DNA of 64,000 nucleotides from Bog-473 sp963728845. GTDB taxonomy: Bacteria > Actinomycetota > Acidimicrobiia > Acidimicrobiales > RAAP-2. Each line of letters starts with the position of its first letter. The stretch's first letter is position 1. The notes beneath the pieces were generated by a model that was given only the letters and a program-made list of their open reading frames with translations, was not told the DNA's origin and did not search any database. The DNA lies in NCBI GenBank assembly GCA_963728845.1, contig CAVSLS010000041.1, positions 62,001 to 126,000 of the forward strand, in the 5' to 3' direction. Of the stretch, positions 47,068-55,436 are shown in pieces. Both the position numbers and the translations under genes were made by a program.

Positions 47068-47904
47068 AGCACCTCCGTGTGTCGTGCCCGCGTGTCCGTA
47101 CCGGTCGGGCTCCACGCCAGCCATTGCGGCTCGCGCTTCTCGGCGAAGGCATGCGGGCCCTCCTCCTGGTCGGGGTGGCCCCACATGGAGACCAGTTCCC
47201 TCGCCCCTGCCCTGCACGCGTCGGTCAGCCCGGCCTCGAGCGCGCCCCACAGCGCGCGCTTGGTCGCCGCCATGGCGGCCGGAGAGTTGCGGGCGATCTT
47301 CTCGGCCAGTGCCTGGGCCTCCTCGCGCAGCCGTTCGGGCGGGTCGACCACCTGGCTCACCATGCCCGAGGGCGAGGGCCCGCTCGGCGGACAGCCGCTC
47401 GTGGCGGCCGACGAGCGCCATCCGCATGACCGCCTCGAAGGGGATCTTGCGCGTCAGCCCGATGGCCTCGTACGCAGTGACCTGGCCGACCGAGACGTGG
47501 GGGTCGAGGAACTGCGCGTCGGAGGCGGCGATCACGATGTCGGCGTCCGCCACGAAGTGGAGCCCACCACCCGCGCACACCCCGTTCACGGCGGCGATGA
47601 CCGGCTTCCAGACTTCGTTGTGCCAGGCGGTCATCTTCAGCTCGGCGCGCCGAGTGCGGCGGGATTGCTTGCGCAGCGCTTCGGGCTCACGTGCCAGCTG
47701 GACCACATCGAGACCGGTCTGGAAGGCCCGGCCGGCCCCGGTGTTCACGATGACGCGCACCTCGGGATCCTGGTCGAGCTCCACCCAGGCCGCCTCGAGC
47801 TCGTCGAGCATCCCGGCGTCCATGGCATTGCCCGTCTCGGGCCGGTTGAACACCAGCCATCCCACGGGTCCTTCCCGTTCGACCACCAGGGCGGCGTAGG
47901 ACAT
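47064..47904 (-). CDS. Enoyl-CoA hydratase A (tandem paralogue; one frameshift)
   Basis: Crotonase-fold protein of about 279 aa: MSYAALVVEREGPVGWLVFN, VNTGAGRAFQTGLDVVQLAR, AAVNGVCAGGGLHFVADADI, DPHVSVGQVTAYEAIGLTRK. The frame breaks after AERALALG because of an extra C at about 47366, shown directly by comparison with the otherwise matching copy in hydratase B. The true continuation is MVSQVVDPPERLREEAQALA to the stop at 47064. The ATG at 47904 overlaps the dehydrogenase stop (TGATG). Two adjacent hydratases suggest two steps or a heteromer in one beta-oxidation round. Confidence 0.85.
47121..47451. repeat. Near-identical direct repeat, copy in hydratase A
   Basis: Partner of the tract at 46276-46605 (845 bp away, same orientation). 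Differences seen: two adjacent bases near 47152, one near 47205, an inserted C near 47366 and one near 47374. Confidence 0.9.
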
Positions 47905-49208
47905 CAGCTGCGCGGTACCTCGCGCCACGGCCGTGACTGCCAGGGGTCGGGGTCTCGGGGAAGTCCGAGGACCCGCTCGCCCAGGATGTTCTTGTTGACT
48001 TCCGTCGTCCCGCCCTCAATCGTGTTGGCGCGGCTCCGCAGCATGCCCCGGACCTCGTACGGCATCGACCCGACCCATGACTGGTCACCTCCGGGCCAGG
48101 CCGTGGCGGCGGCACCGAGCATGTGCACCGCCATGGCCTGGAGCCGCTGGTTCAAGCCTCCCTGGTGCACCTTGCCGATTGAGCTCTCGGGCCCCGGTGA
48201 CCGGCCGGCGCGCGCCTGCGCTCTCACTCGCAGGTTCGTCCACTCGCGCACCCGCTCCTCGCACCACAGCCGGATCACGTCGTCCCGGTGCACGGGGTTG
48301 TCCCAACCGCCTGGCTTGCCCTCCGCGCTCAACCGCTTGGCCAGTCTGACCAGTGAGTCCGCACCCGAACCCCCGATCCGGTCGACGCCGCCGGAGCCGG
48401 ACCCCGACACCATCTGCCGCTCCCCCGACAACGTCGCGTTGGCCACCTTCCAGCCTGCTCCGACGGGCCCGACGCGCTGGGAGTCCGGCACCCGCGCGCC
48501 GTCGAGGAAGACCTCGTTGAAGTCCACCTCGCCGCCCATGTGGCGCAGCGGCCTGATGTCGACGCCGGGTTGCCGGAGGTCGATGAGGAAGTAGGTGATG
48601 CCGGCACGCTTCGGCACCTCGGGGTCCGTCCGGGCCAGGAGCACCGCGAAGCTGGACAGGTGGGCCCACGTCGTCCAGACCTTCTGCCCGGTGATCACCC
48701 AGTCGTCGCCGTCGCGCTCGGCCCGAGTGGCGAGCGATGCCAGGTCGGACCCCGAACCCGGCTCGCTGAAGAGCTGGCACCAGGTCTCCTCGTTGCGCAC
48801 GATGGGAGGCAGGAAGCGGAGCCGCTGTTCCTCGGTGCCGTGGGCGAAGAGCGCGGGCGCGGCCAGGTTCAGTCCCAAGGGGTTCAGGCGGCCGAGGTTG
48901 TAGGGGCGCAACTCCTGGTCCACCCGGCGCGCCACGTCGCCGGCAAGGTCGAGGCCACCGTAGGCAACTGGCCACGCCGGCACGACCAGCCCCGACGCAC
49001 CGAACGCCGGGTACCACGCCTCGTACTCCTGGCGGGTACGCACCTTGCGCACCTCGGCTGCCCCGCCCCGGCGACCCGCCTCGACCCAGCCCTGCGGCAC
49101 GACGTCGCGCACCCAGCCACGAACCGCGTGGAGGACGTCGTCGACCGGCGAATCCGGGCCCACCGCCAGTCGTCCCGCGGCAGGAGGGACCCGCGCGCCC
49201 GCGCTCAT
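47904..49208 (-). CDS. Acyl-CoA dehydrogenase
   Basis: Intact 434-aa flavoprotein that introduces an alpha,beta double bond in an acyl-CoA. N-terminal helices: VDDVLHAVRGWVRDVVPQGW, GASGLVVPAWPVAYGGLDLA. FAD/substrate motifs: WCQLFSEPGSGSDLASLATR, WVITGQKVWTTWAHLSSFAV, VDFNEVFLDGARVPDSQRVG. The C-terminus has ANTIEGGTTEVNKNILGERV. A Gly-Ser-rich insertion (SGSGSGGVDRIGGSGADSLV) precedes helix G. The ATG at 49208 overlaps the stop of hydratase C (ATGA); its stop overlaps hydratase A. It supplies the enoyl-CoA for the hydratases on both sides. Confidence 0.9.
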   Translation of the reverse strand: MSAGARVPPAAGRLAVGPDSPVDDVLHAVRGWVRDVVPQGWVEAGRRGGAAEVRKVRTRQEYEAWYPAFGASGLVVPAWPVAYGGLDLAGDVARRVDQELRPYNLGRLNPLGLNLAAPALFAHGTEEQRLRFLPPIVRNEETWCQLFSEPGSGSDLASLATRAERDGDDWVITGQKVWTTWAHLSSFAVLLARTDPEVPKRAGITYFLIDLRQPGVDIRPLRHMGGEVDFNEVFLDGARVPDSQRVGPVGAGWKVANATLSGERQMVSGSGSGGVDRIGGSGADSLVRLAKRLSAEGKPGGWDNPVHRDDVIRLWCEERVREWTNLRVRAQARAGRSPGPESSIGKVHQGGLNQRLQAMAVHMLGAAATAWPGGDQSWVGSMPYEVRGMLRSRANTIEGGTTEVNKNILGERVLGLPRDPDPWQSRPWREVPRS

Positions 49209-50030
49209 CGCCCCGAGAAGTTCGGTGGACGCTTCTCCATGAAGGCGGCGAGCCCGTCCCGGAAGTCCTCGCTGCGCGACGAGAGCTCCATGGCGAGCGC
49301 CTCGTTCTGCAGGTGCTCGGGGAGTGGTGCCGTCGAGCCGGCGTGCAAGAGCCACTTCGTCAGTCCGATGGTCACGGTCGGGGACGCGGCCAGCCGATCG
49401 ACCAACGACCGCGTCTCGTCCGCGAGCGCGCCGCCGGGCACCGCTCTGTGCACCATGCCCCACGCTGCGGCATCGGAACCCGAGACCGCCTGGCCGAGCA
49501 TCAACATCTCCCGGGCCCGGACCTCGCCGATGCGCCGGGGCAGCAGCCACGTGCCGCCCGTGTCGGGCGTGAAACCCCGCTCCGAATAGGGCTCCCAGAG
49601 GCGGGCCGGCATCGTCGACGACGGCGAAGTCCGATGCCAGGACCAGGTGCAGCCCGATCCCGGCCGCCCACCCCCGCACCTGGCACACGACCGGCGTCTG
49701 CGTCGTGACCAGCAGCTCAATCAGCCGGTGCGCCTCGGTGGGCAGGCGCCGCTGGATGCTCCCGACCCGGGGCCGCGCGTCGCCGGCGTTGCGGCCGACG
49801 ATGTCGAAGCCGGCGCAGAAGTGCTCACCGGCCCCCTGCAAGAGCACCACCCGGACCGATTCGTCGGGTCCTGCCGCGGACAGTGCGGCGATCATCGCCT
49901 GGACGATCGGGTCGGTGAGGGCGTTGCGTTTGGCCGGGCGATCGATCTCGAGCTCGAGCACCGGCCCGACCTGTTCGACCCGCAGCCCCTCGATCGATCG
50001 GTAGGAGCTCGTGACCTCGGAGCCGCTCAT
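49205..50030 (-). CDS. Enoyl-CoA hydratase C (one frameshift)
   Basis: Crotonase-fold protein of about 275 aa: VGPVLELEIDRPAKRNALTD, LLQGAGEHFCAGFDIVGRNA, CQVRGWAAGIGLHLVLASDF (oxyanion region). After an indel near 49605 it continues RLWEPYSERGFTPDTGGTWL, PRRIGEVRAREMLMLGQAVS, and ends AAFMEKRPPNFSGR, the usual crotonase tail. The ATG at 50030 overlaps the MaoC stop; the stop at 49205 overlaps the dehydrogenase ATG. Less similar to hydratases A and B than they are to each other. Confidence 0.83.
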
Positions 50031-51277
50031 CCGCCCGCGTACCTGTTGCTGATCGCCTGCAGCGCCTCCTGCAGGTTCTGCGCGCCACCGGGAGGGTCGG
50101 GCAATCTGACGGACCCGTGCTCACGGCTCGGCAGCAGGATGGTGGCATGACCCGGGGTGGTGAGCTCGCCCCGCTGGTTCGTCGCGGTCAGCTCGACGTC
50201 GATCGCCGGGCGCCCACCCTCGGCGAGGTAGTGGTTCGTCACCGATCCCGACAGCCACTGCGTGTCTCCCACGTAGTTGAACCGGCGAAACTCGCAGTCG
50301 AGCTTCCACAGCCATCCGGCGTCGCCCATCCAGTCCGTGCACAGGTGGATCAACCACGTCTCGCGCATACGCCCGTAATCGAACGTGGTGGGATTGCCGC
50401 TCCGCCTGGCGAACTCGGGGTCCCAGTGCACCCTCTGCATGACGTCGGGCACATTGAGGTCGTCGCGATGGAAGAACCGCGGGATCCTCGTGCGGTTCTG
50501 GTAGCCGAGCCGCAACGGCTTGACGCCGTAGAGCCCCATCCCCATGCCGACGTGCCAACAGACCATGTCGGTGACGGTCAGCGGCCCCTTCACCATGGGG
50601 CCAACCGCATCGCCGACCTGCACGTCCTCCCAGTCCCGCGTCTCTGTGCCACGGCGCTTCTCCGAGGCGTACTGTGCCTCGATGGCGGCGATCTCCTCGT
50701 CCTCGTAGGGGCGCAATTCGACCGCGTCGTACTTCTTGCGCTCGCGCGCCTTGGTCCGCTCGGTGCGGATCATCAAGCGGTACTGGGCGGACAAGATCGG
50801 GCCGTCGGCCTGCCGGAACACCTGTGCCGTCCACTCGTGCACGGCCCGCTCCGCGAACTCACTCGATTTGTCCAGCACTCCGACCAGCGCGTTCCGGCGC
50901 GTCACCGACTGGTTCGGCCGCAGAGGAGCCCACCACTCCCGCGCGCTGGCCGAGTAGAACGCGTGCACCCCGCGCAGCGGGTCGCCGCGCATCAGGTCAC
51001 GGTGCTCCGCCGGCACCTCGGTCACCTCGTCGACGCCGATGAGGGAGTCCCCCCCGACCAGCGGGGGCGGGGCCAGCACCCCGCCCCAGCACGTGCTTGC
51101 CGCGTACTCGTCGTCCGACCAGAGCGGGTTGTCGTCCCCGTAGGCCTGGGCGACGTGCCGGAAGGCGTCGACCCCGGGCACGGTGTAGTGCGGCGGCACG
51201 GGATGTGGTTCGGGGATCCCGATGCGGGACCGCAGCCGGGCGATCCCGTCGTCGGTAATTGAGCCCTCGGTGGCCAC
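50027..51277 (-). CDS. Double-hotdog MaoC-like hydratase (FAS1-type dehydratase domain)
   Basis: About 416 aa with two hotdog domains. N-terminal half: VPPHYTVPGVDAFRHVAQAY, GDDNPLWSDDEYAAST, WGGVLAPPPLVGGDSLIGVD. C-terminal half: WEDVQVGDAVGPMVKGPLTV, TDMVCWHVGMGMGLYG, WLSGSVTNHYLAEGGRPAID. The MaoC-type hydratase Asp/His pair is plausible at YGDDNPLW (Asp) but not proven. The GTG at 51277 was chosen because a TATAAT box ends only nine bases upstream, so the ATG at 51286 would lie inside the promoter; a leaderless transcript is likely. First gene of the operon MaoC, hydratase C, dehydrogenase, hydratase A, hydratase B, TPP-like protein. Confidence 0.83.
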   Translation of the reverse strand: MATEGSITDDGIARLRSRIGIPEPHPVPPHYTVPGVDAFRHVAQAYGDDNPLWSDDEYAASTCWGGVLAPPPLVGGDSLIGVDEVTEVPAEHRDLMRGDPLRGVHAFYSASAREWWAPLRPNQSVTRRNALVGVLDKSSEFAERAVHEWTAQVFRQADGPILSAQYRLMIRTERTKARERKKYDAVELRPYEDEEIAAIEAQYASEKRRGTETRDWEDVQVGDAVGPMVKGPLTVTDMVCWHVGMGMGLYGVKPLRLGYQNRTRIPRFFHRDDLNVPDVMQRVHWDPEFARRSGNPTTFDYGRMRETWLIHLCTDWMGDAGWLWKLDCEFRRFNYVGDTQWLSGSVTNHYLAEGGRPAIDVELTATNQRGELTTPGHATILLPSREHGSVRLPDPPGGAQNLQEALQAISNRYAGG

Positions 51278-51283
51278 GGGTCG

Positions 51284-51294
51284 CATATTATATG
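51284..51294. promoter_or_regulatory. AT-rich inverted repeat with TATAAT, divergent promoter
   Basis: CATAT-T-ATATG is a perfect 11-bp inverted repeat between the MaoC operon and the divergent gene at 51334. Minus-strand TATAAT (51292-51287) is a consensus -10; no good -35 is present. Same architecture as the repeats at 24994 and 53592. Confidence 0.55.
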
Positions 51295-51333
51295 AAGTCT
51301 TGTGCCACTCACCCTGGCGAGCACCGTCTTGAA

Positions 51334-52089
51334 ATGGCCCGACAGGTGAACCAGAGCGCGCCCAACGAGAAGGTCTACATCCACGAGTTCATCGACATCA
51401 TCGGTCACGGCCGCGCGCGCTACATGCACCACATGACGGCGAACTGGAGCCCCATCGCCCAGGAGGAGCGCAACCAGCTGTGCTACGGCGTGTGGGGCGT
51501 CGTCGGCTCGACCGGACCGTGGCCCGCGGTCGTCAACATGTGGGAGGAGGATGGATGGAAAGGGCTATCCGCATCCTTCGGGCACGAGCTGAGCCACGCC
51601 GAACTCCAAGACCCGAAGTTGGCGCGCTGGTGGGCGACGGCCGCGGAGATGCGATCGGGTGGATTCGACCGGATCCTGGTCCCGGCCCCGTGGTCCCCGA
51701 CGATCACGGACCTCTGCGCCCAGGGGGCGGGCGGCGTGGCGTACGCGCACGACCAGGTGACCGTGCCACCCGGCCGCGCGCGCGACTTCTTGGAGCTGGC
51801 CCGGGAGGCCGGCGGCTCCTACTACGAGCGGTTCGGCTGGAATCTCATCGGTGGGTGGGAGACGGCCCTGCGCCACGACGACGAGGCCTTCTTGATCTGG
51901 TCCATCCCCGGCTGGGAGCAATGGGGAGAAGCCGAGGCGTGCCTCCGCCGCGATGACAGCTGGGGGGGGCGCCAACGCGAGGCCGTGACCGACTTCAAGC
52001 GGATCCTCCTGGTCGACGCACCCCTCGGCCCCCTGCGGACGGGCCGTCAGCCGTCCCGGAGCGACCGCGACGACAGCTGGTCCGAATAG
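51334..52089 (+). CDS. Uncharacterised protein, possible NIPSNAP-like dimeric alpha/beta barrel
   Basis: A 251-aa soluble protein that I do not recognise with confidence. YIHEFIDIIGHGRARYMHHM, GVWGVVGSTGPWPAVVNMWE and the second half (DQVTVPPGRARDFLELAREA, YYERFGWNLIGGWETALRHD, FLIWSIPGWEQWGEAEACLR) look like two related ferredoxin-like repeats, as in NIPSNAP/EthD-type proteins that bind hydrophobic ring compounds. Eight or more Trp residues support a ligand pocket. The ATG at 51334 has no ribosome site; an ATG at 51292 lies inside the promoter repeat. Divergent from the MaoC operon and convergent with an acyl-CoA ligase. Confidence 0.6.
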   Translation: MARQVNQSAPNEKVYIHEFIDIIGHGRARYMHHMTANWSPIAQEERNQLCYGVWGVVGSTGPWPAVVNMWEEDGWKGLSASFGHELSHAELQDPKLARWWATAAEMRSGGFDRILVPAPWSPTITDLCAQGAGGVAYAHDQVTVPPGRARDFLELAREAGGSYYERFGWNLIGGWETALRHDDEAFLIWSIPGWEQWGEAEACLRRDDSWGGRQREAVTDFKRILLVDAPLGPLRTGRQPSRSDRDDSWSE

Positions 52090-52123
52090 CGCAACCGTCC
52101 CGGCCGCGCGCTCGTCTCGGGCG

Positions 52124-53560
52124 TCACTTCCGCGTGTGGGCCACGGACGGCTGGTGCAGATCCTCCACGACCTTGCGCCGCAACAGCTTGCCCACCTCGT
52201 TGCGGGGGAGCGATCGCGCCCGGTGGAAGGTCACGGGAACCTTGTAGGGCGACAGGTGCTCTCGGCACAGCGCGAGCAGCGCCGCCTCGTCGGCGTCACC
52301 GACGAACACCGCGATGGGAACCTCGCCCAGGCGATCGTCCGGCCAGGCGACGACCGCGGCCTCGGTGACTCGAGGATCAAGACGCAGCACCTCCTCGACC
52401 TGCTCGGGAAACACCTTGTTCCCGCCTCGGTTGATGAGGTCCGACGTGCGACCCTCGATCCACACGAAGCCCTCGGGATCGACCCGCGCATGATCTCCCG
52501 TGCGGACGAAGCCCTCCGCGTCCACCCGATCGTCGAGATTCGCCCCGCCCGCGTACCCGGCCGCCATCCGGGGGGGACGGACCAGGAGCTCGCCGACTGC
52601 ACCGTCGGCGACTCTCCGGCCGTCCTCGTCCACCACGACGATGTCCACGCCGACATGCGGCTTCCCCGCCGCACCCAGCTTCTCCGGATGCTCGCGGGCA
52701 TCGGCGGCCGTCCACCCGATGACCTCGCCCACCTCGGCCTGGCCGTAGCTGTTCAGCACCGTCACGCCGAACCGGTCCATGAACCGGCGGGCGGCCAGCG
52801 GCGACAGTGGCGCCGTGATGCTGCGGACGAATCGGAGGGGGGTGAGGTCGGTCACCGCCGGATCCGCCGTCAGCATGACCATGGCGGCCGGCGGCAAGAC
52901 GGTGGACCGCACCTGGTAGCGATGGACCAGTTCGGAGAAGTCCGCCGTGGAGAACCGCGCCATGAGCACCACGGCGGCCCCGGCCCGGAGGCCGAAGCAC
53001 ACGTTGTAGATCCCGGCGTTCAACGCGACCGACACCGGGACCAGGTTCGGCGTCGGCTCCCGGTCCGGCACGCCGGCGGCGCCCTTTCCCCGCAACGGGG
53101 CCAGGACGCGGTCCAGAAGCTCGAGGTAGCCGCTGTGCGACTGCAGGATTGCCTTGGGTGGACCGGTCGTCCCCGACGTCCAGGTCACGAACGCGACCCC
53201 GTCGTCGTGGCGTGCCGGATCCTCGAGGGTGCGAAGACCGCCGTCGTCGAGGACCGCGAGCGGTCGGATGGTCTCGAGGACGTGCTGCACCTCGGCCTCA
53301 GGAGAGCGGTCGTTGACCGGGACGAAGACGCCGCCGGCCAGCCAAATGCCCGCCATGGTGGTGACGAGCTCCGGCCCGGTGGGCAGGCGGACCGCCACGC
53401 CGTGACCGGGTTCCAATCCCGCCGCGAGCAGACGGGCGGCGGTGTCACGAGCCATCTCACGTGCGCGTCCGGCGCTCACCGTCCGGTCGATGGTGCAGAG
53501 GAGGTCCCGGTCGTCGCCGAAGGGATGGTCCATCAACAGGTTGGCCAGGTTGTCCGTCAT
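52124..53560 (-). CDS. AMP-dependent acyl-CoA ligase
   Basis: Intact ligase of 478 aa. A3 motif VTWTSGTTGPPKAILQSHSG near residue 128, then SYGQAEVGEVIGWTAADARE, GFVRTGDHARVDPEGFVWIE and GRTSDLINRGGNKVFPEQVE, with the C-terminal Lys in PRNEVGKLLRRKVVE. About 50 residues shorter than the other ligases, mainly in the N-terminal domain. The ATG at 53560 has AAAGAGGA upstream. Divergent from a second ligase across the AT-rich repeat at 53592. Its acid substrate is unknown. Confidence 0.87.
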   Translation of the reverse strand: MTDNLANLLMDHPFGDDRDLLCTIDRTVSAGRAREMARDTAARLLAAGLEPGHGVAVRLPTGPELVTTMAGIWLAGGVFVPVNDRSPEAEVQHVLETIRPLAVLDDGGLRTLEDPARHDDGVAFVTWTSGTTGPPKAILQSHSGYLELLDRVLAPLRGKGAAGVPDREPTPNLVPVSVALNAGIYNVCFGLRAGAAVVLMARFSTADFSELVHRYQVRSTVLPPAAMVMLTADPAVTDLTPLRFVRSITAPLSPLAARRFMDRFGVTVLNSYGQAEVGEVIGWTAADAREHPEKLGAAGKPHVGVDIVVVDEDGRRVADGAVGELLVRPPRMAAGYAGGANLDDRVDAEGFVRTGDHARVDPEGFVWIEGRTSDLINRGGNKVFPEQVEEVLRLDPRVTEAAVVAWPDDRLGEVPIAVFVGDADEAALLALCREHLSPYKVPVTFHRARSLPRNEVGKLLRRKVVEDLHQPSVAHTRK

Positions 53561-53591
53561 GGGCCGCCGCTCGTCCTCTTTCGCTCGGTTA

Positions 53592-53602
53592 CATATAATA
53601 TC
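53592..53602. promoter_or_regulatory. AT-rich inverted repeat with TATAAT, divergent promoter
   Basis: CATAT-A-ATATC (one mismatch from a perfect inverted repeat) lies between two divergent ligase genes. Plus-strand TATAAT at 53595-53600 is a consensus -10 for the ligase at 53645. It continues CCGG where the 24994 copy continues CCAA, so the two share TATNATATCC. Confidence 0.55.
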
Positions 53603-53644
53603 CGGTCGCCGTCATCAGGCTCAGACCTCACGGGAGAGACACGA

Positions 53645-55316
53645 GTGGCCGACCACATCTGGACGAGCGAGGAACAGTCCACCATCCTCGACCTGTTCCA
53701 ACGGCGGGTGGCCGCAGACCCTGACGGCGAGTACCTCGACATCGGTGGCGTCAAGCTCTCGGCGCGAGACGTGATGCAGTCCGCGGGCAGGTTCGGTGGC
53801 GCACTGGCGGCGCTCGGGACCGAACAACACGACCGGGTGGCGACCCTCATCGAGAACTCGCCCAGCGCGCTCCTCTCCTGGGCGGGCACGACCTGCAGCG
53901 GTCGGATCTCCGTCCCGATCAACACCGCCTACAAGGGCGACTACCTGTCGCACCAGCTCACCGACTCGGGGTCGCGCGTCCTCGTCGTCGCGGCCGGCCT
54001 GTTCCCCCGCGTGGCGGCCATCATCGATCGAGTCCCCGCACTCGAGCACGTCGTGGTGGTCGACGATGCCGGCGAAGAAGATGGGACACAGGTTGTGCCG
54101 GCCGACACACCGCCCGGGCTGGGCCGAGTGAGCGTCCACCGCTGGGAGGACCTGATGAGCGGGCCGGGGAGTCTGCCCGGCGTCCGTATCCGTCCGGCCG
54201 ACTTGGCCACCTTCATCTATACCGGCGGCACCACTGGCCTCTCCAAGGGTTGCATGCTGAGCCACAACTACCACGAGGCGTTGGCCCGACAGATCGGGAT
54301 CTGCTGGCGGCGCACCGCGGACGACGTGGTCTGGACGCCGCTCCCCATGTACCACTTCAACGCGCTGGCCACGGCCATCGTCGGGGCCCTGGTCTACGGG
54401 GGGCGGGCCGCGATCTATCGACGGTTCTCGGTGTCCCAGTTCTGGCCCGAGATGAACCGCACCGGCGCCACCATCACCTCCACGCTGGGCACGATGGCGT
54501 ATTTGTTGGCCCACGACATCGACCGGCCGGAGATGCCGAACTCGGGTGCGATCCGAGGCGAACAGGTCATTGCGCCTGCTCGGGGCAGCGCCGCTCCCGG
54601 TCGAGGTGGACTGGGTGATCCGCGACAGGTTCAGCCTGGAGACGTTCAGCGGGGCGTACGGCGTGACCGAAGCCAGCCTGATCTCCTGGCAGCCGCCCGG
54701 CGTCGAGAACCGTCCCAATGCGGCTGGGGTGGCCAACGACCAGTACTTCGACGTGCGCATCTTCGACGACGACGATCACGAGGTCCCCGCGGGGAACGAC
54801 GGCGAGATCGTGATCCGGCCCAAGCGTCCCCACGTCATGTTCGAGGGCTACTGGGGCCGCCCGGACGAGACGGTCGCCGCCAGCCGCAACTTCTGGTACC
54901 ACACCGGCGACATCGGGCGGGTCGACGACGACGGCTTCCTCTACTTCGTCGACCGGAAGGCCGACTACCTGCGCCGGCGCGGCGAGAACATCGCCAGCTA
55001 CGAAGTGGAGCGGATCCTCATGGGCCACGGCGCGCTGGCGGACGTGGCCGTCCATGCCGTCCCGAGCCCGTTGACCGAGGACGACCTCAAGATCACGGCG
55101 ACGGTGAAGGAGGGGGCGACGGTCACCGAGGAGGAGCTCTTCCGCTGGTGTATCGATCGCCTGCCCTACTTCGCGCTGCCCCGCTACATCGAGTTCCGCG
55201 CTGTGCTCCCGCGCAGCCCGGTCGGCCGCGTCCTGAAGCGCGAGTTGCGCACGGAGGGCGTGACCGACAGCACCTGGGACGTCGAGGCCGCAGGGATCAC
55301 GTACGAGCGTCGCTGA
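53645..55316 (+). CDS. AMP-dependent acyl-CoA ligase (one frameshift)
   Basis: Ligase of about 557 aa. N-terminal half: STILDLFQRRVAADPDGEYL, PINTAYKGDYLSHQLTDSGS and TFIYTGGTTGLSKGCMLSHN (A3, with YTGGTTG). After an indel near 54560: LLGAAPLPVEVDWVIRDRFS, GAYGVTEASLISWQPPGVEN, FWYHTGDIGRVDDDGFLYFV, RRGENIASYEVERIL, and the end SPVGRVLKRELR. The motif FKGxYLxHxLxxS-like N-terminus and ENIASYEVE resemble CaiC/crotonobetaine-type ligases. The GTG at 53645 follows GGGAGAG. Followed by an amidohydrolase gene 120 bases later. Confidence 0.83.
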
Positions 55317-55436
55317 CACGCCGTGTCGAGTCCGCCGGACCGGGCGACGACGGCACAGCCGCGCCTTCGAGGTGGACCTGTATTCTTTATGCAATCAGTT
55401 GACCGCGTGCCGGTCCGTCCCAGGGGAGGGATGCGA

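Noticed and set aside
46252..47928. A natural double enoyl-CoA hydratase fusion protein
   Set aside because: The apparent fusion arises from an extra C near 47366; the intact copy shows the right frame, which gives two genes overlapping by GTGA.
52136..55402. A continuous plus-strand frame of more than 1000 codons
   Set aside because: Its first part is antisense to an intact acyl-CoA ligase and reads as Arg/His/Gly-rich shadow; only the part after 53645 is a real ligase.
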